A stretch of 15,497 nt of DNA from GCA-2698665 sp038101125 (GTDB lineage Bacteria > Pseudomonadota > Gammaproteobacteria > GCA-002705445 > GCA-002716945), in NCBI GenBank assembly GCA_038101125.1, contig JAYNVZ010000026.1:1-15497 (forward strand). Direction: 5' to 3'. The position numbers and the translations under genes are program-made. Every line of letters starts with the position of its first letter. Position 1 is the first letter of the stretch. Below the pieces are notes generated by a model. That model was not told the origin of the DNA, ran no database searches, and was given only the letters and a program-made list of their open reading frames with translations. Positions 8,404 to 13,912 of the stretch are shown here, piece after piece.

Positions 8404-8894
8404 TGCATATGGTGATCATAGCTACCATGATTATGTCTTGGATCTATAACGGTCAAGTTAAACATATATCTAGTTTCCTGTTTATCTCTCACCATTACTT
8501 TGATTTCTTGCCCTACTTCAATATCTCTTCTTGGACCCATCAGCATTAGGTGCAAACCACCACTCTCTAGAGCTATTTCCTGACGAGCTGGTATCAACAA
8601 AGTTTTTTGATGAATCATTTTAGCAGTACCAGAATTACTATATTCCATTGAGTGAATCTGAACCTCATCATATACGGGGGATCTTACACCTGTTATCACT
8701 AAATCATTATCGGTATTATTTTTGATAATTCCATAACCAACAGTAACAGACGAACTTGGCGGGCCTTTATGTATAACGCCTTCCAATAGAACTAATTTTG
8801 GACCTCCATCTTTCTCAGGACTAACGCCGGACATAAACGCATGCACATTAATGGTCAAGAAGAGCCCACATAATAAAGATAAAGATTTTTTCAT
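8400..8894 (-). CDS. PCu(A)C family periplasmic copper(I) chaperone
   Basis: Exported copper-binding protein thought to deliver Cu(I) to the CuA/CuB centres of cytochrome oxidases. From the ATG at 8894 it has 164 residues with a signal peptide 1-19 (MKKSLSLLCG...NVHA). The copper motif is intact as H81-X11-M93-X21-H115-X-M117, within a cupredoxin-like beta domain ending in GGLHLMLMG. The C-terminus is histidine-rich (HNHGSYDHHMH) and may bind extra metal. A longer frame reaches 9062, but its N-terminal extension spoils the signal peptide and runs into the divergent gene. A second ATG at 8903 overlaps the TATAAT box, so 8894 is preferred. The convergent stop overlaps the methyltransferase gene by 4 bases. 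Confidence 0.88.
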   Translation of the reverse strand: MKKSLSLLCGLFLTINVHAFMSGVSPEKDGGPKLVLLEGVIHKGPPSSSVTVGYGIIKNNTDNDLVITGVRSPVYDEVQIHSMEYSNSGTAKMIHQKTLLIPARQEIALESGGLHLMLMGPRRDIEVGQEIKVMVRDKQETRYMFNLTVIDPRHNHGSYDHHMH

Positions 8895-8901
8895 GTTGGT
8901 C

Positions 8902-8907
8902 ATTATA
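8902..8907 (-). promoter_or_regulatory. -10 box of the copper chaperone gene
   Basis: On the minus strand these six bases are a perfect TATAAT, ending 7 bases before the ATG at 8894. If used, transcription would begin at or next to the start codon, making the message leaderless. No convincing -35 is seen at the proper distance and there is no Shine-Dalgarno sequence. Confidence 0.45.
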
Positions 8908-8953
8908 ACCAGTTTACTAATGTAAGTCATTAATATTTTTATTAATAATAATT

Positions 8954-8959
8954 TATGAT
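8954..8959 (+). promoter_or_regulatory. Possible -10 box for the Trm112-like/bcp run
   Basis: TATGAT (5 of 6 consensus bases) lies 14 bases before the ATG at 8974 in a short divergent spacer. The -35 is poor. The region is extremely AT-rich, so chance matches are common; offered only because the operon needs a promoter here. Confidence 0.3.
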
Positions 8960-8973
8960 AGATTATATCTATT

Positions 8974-9159
8974 ATGGATAAATTTTTATTAGATATACTT
9001 GTTTGCCCAAAATCTGGACATGATTTGGTCTTTCTTGAGAAAACAAATGAACTTGTATGCAAAGAATCTAATCTTGCTTATCCGATCAAAAATGATATTC
9101 CTATTCTATTGATTGATGAAGCAAGGGAACTAGAACCTAACGAAATTGATGGTATTTAA
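8974..9159 (+). CDS. Trm112/YcaR-like small zinc-ribbon-type protein
   Basis: A 61-residue protein of the UPF0434/Trm112 family, similar in length and layout to E. coli YcaR: MDKFLLDILVCPKSGHDL, then ELVCKESNLAYPIKNDIP and LLIDEAREL. Trm112 proteins of eukaryotes and archaea are partners and activators of methyltransferases; the bacterial role is not settled. Only two cysteines of the possible four remain (LVCPKS and LVCKES), so zinc binding is doubtful, as in several bacterial members. Its stop directly abuts the ATG of bcp. In many gammaproteobacteria the neighbours are lpxK and kdsB; here they are not. Confidence 0.85.
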   Translation: MDKFLLDILVCPKSGHDLVFLEKTNELVCKESNLAYPIKNDIPILLIDEARELEPNEIDGI

Positions 9160-9624
9160 ATGAAAATTGATGTTGGAAGTAAAATTAAAGACACAGCTAT
9201 AGTCTCTACAGATAAAAAAACAAAGCTATCAGAATACCTTGATAAAAATTTAATATTATATTTCTATCCAAGAGATTTAACACCTGGTTGCACAACTGAG
9301 AGTAATGAATTTAACGATAATCTCAAAAAAATAAAAAAGTTAGGCTGGAATGTGGTTGGAGTATCTAGGGATACTCTTAAATCTCATCAAAAATTTATTG
9401 ATAAATATTCTTTTAAGTTCCCACTCATATCAGATGAAAATGAAAAGGTGTGTAGAATGTTTGATGTAATTAAAGAGAAAAGTTTATATGGTAGAAAATA
9501 TATGGGTATTGATAGAAGCACTTTTCTGATAAGTAAAAAATTAAAAATACTTCATATATGGAGAAATGTTAAAGTTAAAGGCCATGTTGATGAAATTATT
9601 AAAACTATTAAAGAGGTTGGATAA
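9160..9624 (+). CDS. bcp: Thiol peroxidase BCP (bacterioferritin comigratory protein family peroxiredoxin)
   Basis: Cytosolic peroxiredoxin reducing hydrogen peroxide and organic hydroperoxides. 154 residues, normal length. The peroxidatic site is FYPRDLTPGCTTE with C44. The resolving cysteine five residues later (present in E. coli BCP) is absent; residue 49 is Asn, so this is the one-cysteine form or uses C98 or a partner thiol. Further marks are VVGVSRDTLKSHQKF, FPLISDENEKV and the C-terminal DRSTFLI and WRNVKVKGHVDEI. It abuts the preceding gene with no gap and overlaps the next by one base (TAATG), a mark of coupled translation. Confidence 0.95.
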   Translation: MKIDVGSKIKDTAIVSTDKKTKLSEYLDKNLILYFYPRDLTPGCTTESNEFNDNLKKIKKLGWNVVGVSRDTLKSHQKFIDKYSFKFPLISDENEKVCRMFDVIKEKSLYGRKYMGIDRSTFLISKKLKILHIWRNVKVKGHVDEIIKTIKEVG

Positions 9625-9863
9625 TGGGATTAGTACAAATACTCCTCTTTATAATGGTAATTTTAACTCTTTTAAATGGACTACTATTTTTTAGAAAATT
9701 AATAAAGCTCCAAGAAGAGACTAATACTCTTCTCAAGAAACTATGTGATAAAGAGAAGTCTGAAAATATCACGACGCCAAATAATGCAATGTCAACGGAA
9801 GAAATAGAAAAACTTAAAGCTTCATATATGGCTACTATGAGCGTCGATAAATATGTCAAATAA
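9624..9863 (+). CDS. Small single-pass membrane protein with coiled-coil stretch, unrecognised
   Basis: A 79-residue protein I cannot assign. Residues about 3-24 form one hydrophobic helix. A charged helical stretch with heptad-like leucines follows (about 25-45, RKLIKLQEETNTLLKKL), then a polar Ser/Thr-rich linker and a second short helix. The positive charges just after the helix suggest the C-terminal part faces the cytosol. A reverse-strand frame covers the same bases, but the plus frame is preferred: its ATG overlaps the bcp stop (TAATG) and its end overlaps the HIT gene by 11 bases, consistent with a real operon member. Function unknown. Confidence 0.7.
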   Translation: MGLVQILLFIMVILTLLNGLLFFRKLIKLQEETNTLLKKLCDKEKSENITTPNNAMSTEEIEKLKASYMATMSVDKYVK

Positions 9864-10191
9864 CATTTTCCAAGATATCATAGACAAAAAAATTCCTGCA
9901 GATATTGTCTATGAAGATGAATTGGCTATCGCTTTTAAAGATATAAGTCCTCAAGCACCTGTGCATATTCTTGTAATTCCTAAAAAACAAATTAGCAAAT
10001 TAAGTGACAGTACAAATCAAGATCAAGAATTATTAGGTCATCTATTACTAGTAGTTAAAAAAATAACTACAGATGAAAATATACTAGATTATAGAGTTGC
10101 TATAAATAATGGAGCAGAGGCTGGACAAACTGTTTTTCATTTACATCTACATATACTTGCTGGTAGAACTTTTGGTTGGCCTCCAGGTTAA
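9853..10191 (+). CDS. hinT: HIT family nucleotide hydrolase (HinT-like)
   Basis: Purine nucleoside phosphoramidase-type HIT protein, cytosolic. 112 residues, as usual for HinT. Conserved parts are NIFQDIIDKKIPADIVYED at the N-terminus, FKDISPQAPVHILVIPKK, and the catalytic histidine triad HLHLH at 96-100 within QTVFHLHLHILAGR, ending in GWPPG. The start overlaps the small membrane protein gene by 11 bases. Its stop TAA shares bases with the stop of the convergent pyruvate-kinase-like gene (overlap 10188-10191). Identification is firm; the symbol follows the E. coli homologue. Confidence 0.95.
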   Translation: MSNNIFQDIIDKKIPADIVYEDELAIAFKDISPQAPVHILVIPKKQISKLSDSTNQDQELLGHLLLVVKKITTDENILDYRVAINNGAEAGQTVFHLHLHILAGRTFGWPPG

Positions 10192-10964
10192 GATTTTATC
10201 TTAAAAAATTTCATCACTTTTTCCAATAAATCAGCGAAAGGGTTAACACGGAGCTTTTCCGATTCTACAGCAATTTCATCTATACACTTTACAGATCGAG
10301 CAGGATATGGACCATGAGCTGTCTCTTGATACAAAGCAACAATATCGAAACCCTCTTCAAGAGTATGACCTATTTCAAAATTTTCCTCTCTAGACTGAAC
10401 TTGTCCTTTCATTAGAGTAGGCATTTTAGCTAAGTATATAGGTTCAACATTTTTTGATTTAGCGCCCTCAACCAGTTTATTATCGACTATGTCTTGGGAA
10501 GAAGACTCTATCATTACATAAGCACAATGATCATAATATGGCTCTAAGTCATCTAGGCTATCTGAATTTTTCAATCTTAAGCTAATCTTTATTTCTGAAT
10601 TGAGGTTATCTTTTATTTTTGAAAATTTTTCTATACCAATAGATTTTGGAAATGTTGCTATATCTGGGCCAACTGTATTAGCAAAATTTATATATTTTTC
10701 AATATCAATATTTTCAGAATCTGTATCAAGATATATTTGAGTGGATAAATTACGTTTTTTAGATTGAGATCTAAAAATATCAATTCGATTTCTAGCTACA
10801 TCTTCGCCATCACTATGAAGCACTCTGGCTATATCGACTCCATCCGTCCATTGTCTCGCGATACCCGCCATAAGCATGGTTATCAGTTCCTTCTCGTTAT
10901 CGGTCGATGGTCCTAAAGTTGCAATTATAAGACTCAATCTATGTCGCTCATTTGAATTTGTCAT
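10188..10964 (-). CDS. Divergent pyruvate-kinase-like protein, A-domain only, probably not a kinase
   Basis: 258 residues against about 470 for pyruvate kinase. The order of similar segments follows the kinase (beta/alpha) barrel: IIATLGPST (13-21, kinase VATLGPAS), DGVDIARVLHSDG (41-53, kinase AGMDVARLNFSHG), a barrel strand IYLDTD, and a C-terminal stretch MKGQVQSREE...GFDIVALYQETAHGPYP (185-221, kinase PTRAEVSD...GTDAVMLSGETAxGxYP). The B domain is missing: after IYLDTD the chain runs directly into the next barrel helix. The C domain is missing too. Active-site parts are changed: kinase KIEN aligns with RLKN (130-133), and the metal-binding ARGD segment with IESSSQ. AGGA lies 6 bases before the ATG. 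Similarity is by eye; a pseudoenzyme is my inference. It has its own divergent promoter region. Confidence 0.75.
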   Translation of the reverse strand: MTNSNERHRLSLIIATLGPSTDNEKELITMLMAGIARQWTDGVDIARVLHSDGEDVARNRIDIFRSQSKKRNLSTQIYLDTDSENIDIEKYINFANTVGPDIATFPKSIGIEKFSKIKDNLNSEIKISLRLKNSDSLDDLEPYYDHCAYVMIESSSQDIVDNKLVEGAKSKNVEPIYLAKMPTLMKGQVQSREENFEIGHTLEEGFDIVALYQETAHGPYPARSVKCIDEIAVESEKLRVNPFADLLEKVMKFFKIKS

Positions 10965-10978
10965 GGCTTTTCCTAAAA

Positions 10979-11007
10979 TTAATTATTTTTTCAGTATATT
11001 GTATAAT
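10979..11007 (+). promoter_or_regulatory. Candidate promoter for the fatty acid hydroxylase gene
   Basis: A perfect TATAAT at 11002-11007 is preceded, with a 17-base spacer, by TTAATT (3 of 6 -35 bases). A transcript would start near 11014, leaving a leader of about 28 bases. The 77-base spacer is shared with the divergent pyruvate-kinase-like gene, which must also be served from here. Confidence 0.45.
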
Positions 11008-11041
11008 GACTCTCTAATCCAATAGATGGTAGTATAAAAGT

Positions 11042-11815
11042 ATGATTGAACTACTAACAAATCTTAAACTCATTTTTTTTGTAGTGTTTTTTTTCTTAAT
11101 GATATTTATTGAGAGCATCTATCCTAAAAGAACTTGGGGTAGTAGTAGAATTATGCGTTTAGGTTTTCATGGTCTAGTAGCATTAATAAATACAGTAATA
11201 ATGAGACTACCAACTCTATTTCTTATTGTCCCTGCTCTTCTTATAATAAATGAAAATAACTATGGTTTACTCAATGTTCTCGAATATAATTTCATAACAA
11301 AAGGTGTTATCAGTTTATTGTTATTAGACCTTGCGTTTTATTGGTGGCATCGTATAAATCATACGGTAGAGTTTTTCTGGAGATTCCATTCGGTTCATCA
11401 TCTTGATACTCATTTGGATGTGACAACTTCATTGAGGTTTCATATTGGAGAACTTATATTTTCATCAATATTTAAAGTAGTTCTTATACTTAGCATTGGT
11501 GTGCCTATATCAATATTTATCTTTTATGAAATAATATTATCGGTTTCTAATCAATTTCATCATGCTAATATTAATATCCCTGATAGAATAAATTCTATAC
11601 TTGAAAAATTTATAGTTACTCCTAAATATCATACAAACCATCATACTGTTAAAAAAGACAGTAGAGAGGCTAATTATAGTTCAATTTTGACACTTTGGGA
11701 CAGGATATTCTTCACTTACAGAAATGCTACTGACGATGATAGGAAATATCTTGGACTTGATGATAGATCAAAAGAATTTGGGATTATTAACTACTTTAAA
11801 CACCCTTTATCATAA
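11042..11815 (+). CDS. Fatty acid hydroxylase/sterol desaturase superfamily membrane protein
   Basis: Inner-membrane di-iron enzyme of 257 residues with about four hydrophobic helices (near 8-25, 42-68, 86-101, 138-168). The histidine clusters of the superfamily are complete: HRINH (103-107), HSVHH (116-120), FHHAN (172-176) and HTNHH (197-201), followed by the common ending NYSSILTLWDRIFFTY. Members hydroxylate or desaturate fatty acids, sterols or carotenoids using O2; the substrate here cannot be read from sequence. It is divergent from the pyruvate-kinase-like gene and is followed by a separate promoter and structured RNA segment. Confidence 0.9.
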   Translation: MIELLTNLKLIFFVVFFFLMIFIESIYPKRTWGSSRIMRLGFHGLVALINTVIMRLPTLFLIVPALLIINENNYGLLNVLEYNFITKGVISLLLLDLAFYWWHRINHTVEFFWRFHSVHHLDTHLDVTTSLRFHIGELIFSSIFKVVLILSIGVPISIFIFYEIILSVSNQFHHANINIPDRINSILEKFIVTPKYHTNHHTVKKDSREANYSSILTLWDRIFFTYRNATDDDRKYLGLDDRSKEFGIINYFKHPLS

Positions 11816-11823
11816 ATTCTTGA

Positions 11824-11852
11824 TTGACAATGAGATTCGTATTTGCTGTAAT
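11824..11852 (+). promoter_or_regulatory. Strong sigma-70 promoter in front of the structured segment
   Basis: TTGACA (perfect -35, 11824-11829), a 17-base spacer, and TGTAAT (5 of 6 bases, 11847-11852). It begins 9 bases after the stop of the hydroxylase gene. Predicted start is about 11859. It is the best promoter by consensus in the window. Confidence 0.75.
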
Positions 11853-11858
11853 GTATTT

Positions 11859-11945
11859 ACGCCGTTTTGAAATTCAGCTTGCCGGCGTTAAATAGCTAAA
11901 GCGATCGGTAAACCACCAATGCTTAGCGCACGGTGGTTTTTTTTT
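11859..11945 (+). ncRNA. Candidate small RNA (~87 nt) or attenuated leader of the 128-aa gene
   Basis: The segment runs from the predicted transcription start to the end of a run of nine T. It is visibly richer in GC than its surroundings. A 5' hairpin pairs ACGCCG (11859-11864) with CGGCGT (11883-11888), extendable by TTT/AAA with one bulge. An unpaired AT-rich linker follows, then the terminator hairpin. No open frame with a ribosome binding site fits inside. I do not recognise a known RNA family. Because a gene with a strong ribosome binding site lies 63 bases downstream on the same strand, it may instead be an attenuator controlling that gene. Confidence 0.55.
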
Positions 11946-11992
11946 GGTTTGTTGATCTTCAGCTTGTGACCAATACCGATCTGGTAAAACAC
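11873..11992 (+). repeat. Paired short direct repeats on both sides of the terminator
   Basis: TTCAGCTTG occurs at 11873-11881 and again at 11958-11966. CGATCGGTAAACCAC (11902-11916) is echoed by CGATCTGGTAAAACAC (11977-11992). Order and strand are the same in both copies, so the region upstream of the 128-aa gene resembles a diverged tandem duplication. In addition GATCGGTA (11903-11910) is fully complementary to TACCGATC (11974-11981), enclosing the terminator. Confidence 0.6.
11910..11945 (+). terminator. Intrinsic terminator ending the structured segment
   Basis: AAACCACC (11910-11917) pairs with GGTGGTTT (11932-11939); the loop can fold into a small TGC/GCA stem. Nine T follow directly (11937-11945, partly in the stem). 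This is a textbook rho-independent terminator on the plus strand, placed between the promoter at 11824 and the gene at 12009. Confidence 0.85.
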
Positions 11993-12008
11993 TAAAGAGG
12001 AGAAGAAA

Positions 12009-12395
12009 ATGGTAAAAAATATACGCCACACTGAAAATCAGAAACTATTTTTCGATGAAGACATATGCTCATCACCAAATAGCTCAAAACTCAAGGACAT
12101 ACATTCTACTAACCTGACCTTTAGGAAAGGGACGGAAATATATGCGAAAGTTCCATCTGTTGAAATTAATGATGCCGTAAGAACTGTGCTATGTGATAGT
12201 AAAGTTAAAATTGGAAAATATGATATCTCCAAGCATCAAAATATTTATCAAATCAGAATATATTTCCCGATAGATGATGGCTTGTTGCGATTAATACTGA
12301 CTAAATGTGCTAGCATCATTGGACTGAAGTATAAATGTGATAACTGTATTCTTGAGGTAGAAGGTAATGAAAAAACAATATGCTTCCATTACTAA
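12009..12395 (+). CDS. Unrecognised 128-aa protein with CxxC motif
   Basis: I do not recognise this protein. It is 128 residues, soluble, without signal peptide or membrane segment. The N-terminal 40 residues are polar and probably flexible. Residues 42-128 alternate beta-like and helical stretches (EIYAKVPSVEINDAVRTVL; YQIRIYFPIDDGLLRLILTK). Six cysteines include a CDNC pair at 110-113, with further Cys at 20, 62, 100 and 125. Translation signals are strong: AAAGAGGAGAAG directly before the ATG, a better ribosome binding site than most neighbours have. It stands alone between the candidate small RNA/terminator upstream and the minus-strand terminator of the hydroxylase gene downstream. A reverse-strand frame inside it is judged a shadow. 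It could be an accessory or acquired gene. Confidence 0.75.
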   Translation: MVKNIRHTENQKLFFDEDICSSPNSSKLKDIHSTNLTFRKGTEIYAKVPSVEINDAVRTVLCDSKVKIGKYDISKHQNIYQIRIYFPIDDGLLRLILTKCASIIGLKYKCDNCILEVEGNEKTICFHY

Positions 12396-12448
12396 AAAAT
12401 TAGCATTTACTATTGATCAATTATCTAATGTAATTTTTGAAATAAAAA

Positions 12449-12475
12449 ATGGCCCCTCTACAAGAGAGGGGCCAT
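12449..12475 (-). terminator. Intrinsic terminator of the XylM/AlkB-like gene
   Basis: An 11-bp perfect stem, ATGGCCCCTCT (12449-12459) with AGAGGGGCCAT (12465-12475), and a 5-base loop. On the minus strand it is followed by a T-run (complement of the A-run at 12444-12448). The plus side has no T-run, so it serves the minus-strand hydroxylase gene that ends at 12507. Confidence 0.9.
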
Positions 12476-12506
12476 CATCATTTCCTTATGATATTAACTT
12501 TCCGTA

Positions 12507-13700
12507 TTAGTTTTCAATTGGGAATGAAAGCTCATCACCTTTAAAGCTTGTACCTTCGTAACCAACTTCTTTGTTGATTCTTGTAGCAATTGCTTTTTCT
12601 TCTGATGTAGCAAACTTTTCATCCCATGTTGCTAATCTTTTGCGCATATACCAGTGCCAGATTGGTGGTACTAATGCTAGCGCAAAAATTGTAAAGTAGC
12701 CCCAACCTGTGTTAGGTGCACCTACATTTTCAAGTTCCCAGAAGTGTGTTTCACCACGATCATGGTGGTCAGCTTGACGACCAATTTCAATGAAGAACCA
12801 ACTTGTGAACAATGTGTTGTTATCCCAGTTATGGCGATAATCAATAGGTTGATCTTTTACACGGATTAAGCCGTAGTGCTCTAGATAGTTCAAAGCTTCT
12901 AATTCAAAGTTTGAAACAACCCATACTACTGCTAGTGCAGATACTCCAATCCAGCCACCAGCTGCAAAGAATAATGCAACTGAAGGTACTGACATTAAGT
13001 AGCCACGAATCCAACGGTTTTGCCATGATAAGAAAGATACTCCTAAACGGTTTAATCTTTCTTTTTCCATGTTAAACACGAATTTAGATTGACCTAAGTA
13101 AGATAGCAAGTAGTGACCATAGATTGTGCGACCGCGTGGTGCAGTTGCTGGATCATCTTCACTTGCAAGTTCTAAATGATGATTGTACACGTGTGCATAA
13201 CAGAAATGTGCTGAACCAGATAATGCCATTGTCATTCTTGAAATGATGAATGCAAAACCTTTGGTATGTGACAGCTCATGTCCGTATATAATACCTATGC
13301 CTGCAAATATTCCTGTTGAAAGTGTTGCACCAATTAGATCAAGACCTGTAATTCCTGAGGTTATTGGAATTAAGCCCATCCATACTGATGTTACTTCTAC
13401 AGGCATGCCAGACATAAAGCCATATACACGCCATGCTAATGCGAGTTGTAATAGTACAAATACTGGTAACATGAAATACATTACTAGATTTTGAAACATT
13501 GGACTCGCTAGAGTTTCACCTGAATCACCATGCATTTGACTTGATGCTTGTTTCTTAATCAATGTATCGATTACGATACCTACGAATAATAACGCAACAC
13601 CTAGCCATGCGAATATTCCACCTGCTAGCACACCTGCAAATGTTACAAGTATAAGTACTGGAGCAAGCAAATATTTAATGTTTGCTAAAATTTTTGACAT
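12507..13700 (-). CDS. XylM/AlkB-family membrane di-iron hydroxylase
   Basis: Integral membrane monooxygenase that hydroxylates hydrocarbon or methyl/alkyl groups with O2 and electrons from a rubredoxin- or ferredoxin-type reductase. 397 residues with about six hydrophobic helices. Histidine boxes: HELSH (141-145), HVYNHH (170-175), NYLEHYG (271-277) and RQADHH (308-313). Box spacing, TAPRGRTIYG and the C-terminal WDEKFAT...AIATRINKEVGY resemble XylM of toluene/xylene degraders more than classical AlkB, as far as I recall those sequences. The last box has Gln309 where AlkB and XylM have His. The ATG at 13700 is chosen because AGGAGG lies 6 bases upstream; a frame 10 codons longer lacks such a site. 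Arginine codons are mainly CGT/CGC, unlike the AGA-rich neighbours, suggesting high expression. Substrate unknown; no reductase gene is nearby. Confidence 0.92.
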   Translation of the reverse strand: MSKILANIKYLLAPVLILVTFAGVLAGGIFAWLGVALLFVGIVIDTLIKKQASSQMHGDSGETLASPMFQNLVMYFMLPVFVLLQLALAWRVYGFMSGMPVEVTSVWMGLIPITSGITGLDLIGATLSTGIFAGIGIIYGHELSHTKGFAFIISRMTMALSGSAHFCYAHVYNHHLELASEDDPATAPRGRTIYGHYLLSYLGQSKFVFNMEKERLNRLGVSFLSWQNRWIRGYLMSVPSVALFFAAGGWIGVSALAVVWVVSNFELEALNYLEHYGLIRVKDQPIDYRHNWDNNTLFTSWFFIEIGRQADHHDRGETHFWELENVGAPNTGWGYFTIFALALVPPIWHWYMRKRLATWDEKFATSEEKAIATRINKEVGYEGTSFKGDELSFPIEN

Positions 13701-13738
13701 AATAGACCTCCTACGTCGTATTTTGTCCATTTATTTAT

Positions 13739-13789
13739 GAACATAATATTAATAATATTATAATTGTCTAATATATTAATATTTTGTTC
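13739..13789 (-). repeat. Inverted repeat in the leader of the XylM/AlkB-like gene
   Basis: GAACATAATATTAAT (13739-13753) and ATTAATATTTTGTTC (13775-13789) are complementary at 14 of 15 positions around a 21-base centre. The repeat lies between the predicted transcription start (about 13799) and the ribosome binding site. It could be an operator or an mRNA hairpin; AT-richness lowers confidence. Confidence 0.55.
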
Positions 13790-13805
13790 ACGTCTTGTAC
13801 ATAAC

Positions 13806-13832
13806 AGTATAATAACAAATAAGCGGTGTCAA
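13806..13832 (-). promoter_or_regulatory. Promoter of the XylM/AlkB-like gene
   Basis: On the minus strand TTGACA (perfect -35, 13832-13827) and TATACT (5 of 6, 13811-13806) are spaced by 15 bases, two fewer than ideal. Short spacing may make it dependent on an activator. Predicted start about 13799, giving a leader of about 100 bases with AGGAGG before the ATG at 13700. Confidence 0.6.
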
Positions 13833-13862
13833 GCCTATTTATTAAAAAAAACTGCAAATATC

Positions 13863-13899
13863 ATGATTTATGATGATTTATTTTAGGTATTGATGATTT
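13863..13899 (-). repeat. Three helically phased ATGATTT repeats upstream of the hydroxylase promoter
   Basis: ATGATTT (AAATCAT in the gene's direction) begins at 13863, 13873 and 13893, so the copies are 10 and 20 bases apart on one face of the helix. The nearest copy is 30 bases upstream of the -35. The arrangement resembles an activator site; chance is possible in such AT-rich DNA. Confidence 0.4.
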
Positions 13900-13912
13900 T
13901 TGTCTAAGGTGG

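Noticed and set aside
8895..9062. N-terminal extension of the copper chaperone up to 9062
   Set aside because: It would bury the signal peptide behind about 56 residues and overlap the divergent Trm112-like gene; the ATG at 8894 gives a normal exported protein.
9608..9859. Reverse-strand open frame of 83 codons opposite the small membrane protein gene
   Set aside because: The plus frame has stop/start coupling on both sides and a sensible membrane-protein composition; the reverse frame has neither ribosome binding site nor context.
11901..11919. A tRNA-like ending (…ACCACCA) in the structured segment
   Set aside because: No cloverleaf, no T-loop sequence and no acceptor pairing can be formed; the bases belong to the terminator stem.
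11910..11945. Resemblance of the AACCACC/GGTGGTTTTTTT hairpin to a hairpin in ColE1-type plasmid origins
   Set aside because: Only the stem ends are alike; loop and flanks differ and no replication genes or vector sequence are present. It is an ordinary terminator.
12038..12232. Reverse-strand open frame within the 128-aa gene
   Set aside because: The plus frame has the strong ribosome binding site and promoter; the reverse one has neither.
13243..13494. Plus-strand open frame of 83 codons inside the XylM/AlkB-like gene
   Set aside because: Antisense shadow of a conserved coding region; its composition follows from codons of the real gene.
13739..13830. Possible replication-origin-like AT-rich region
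   Set aside because: No DnaA-box cluster and no origin-linked genes; the signals are better explained as the promoter and leader of the hydroxylase gene.
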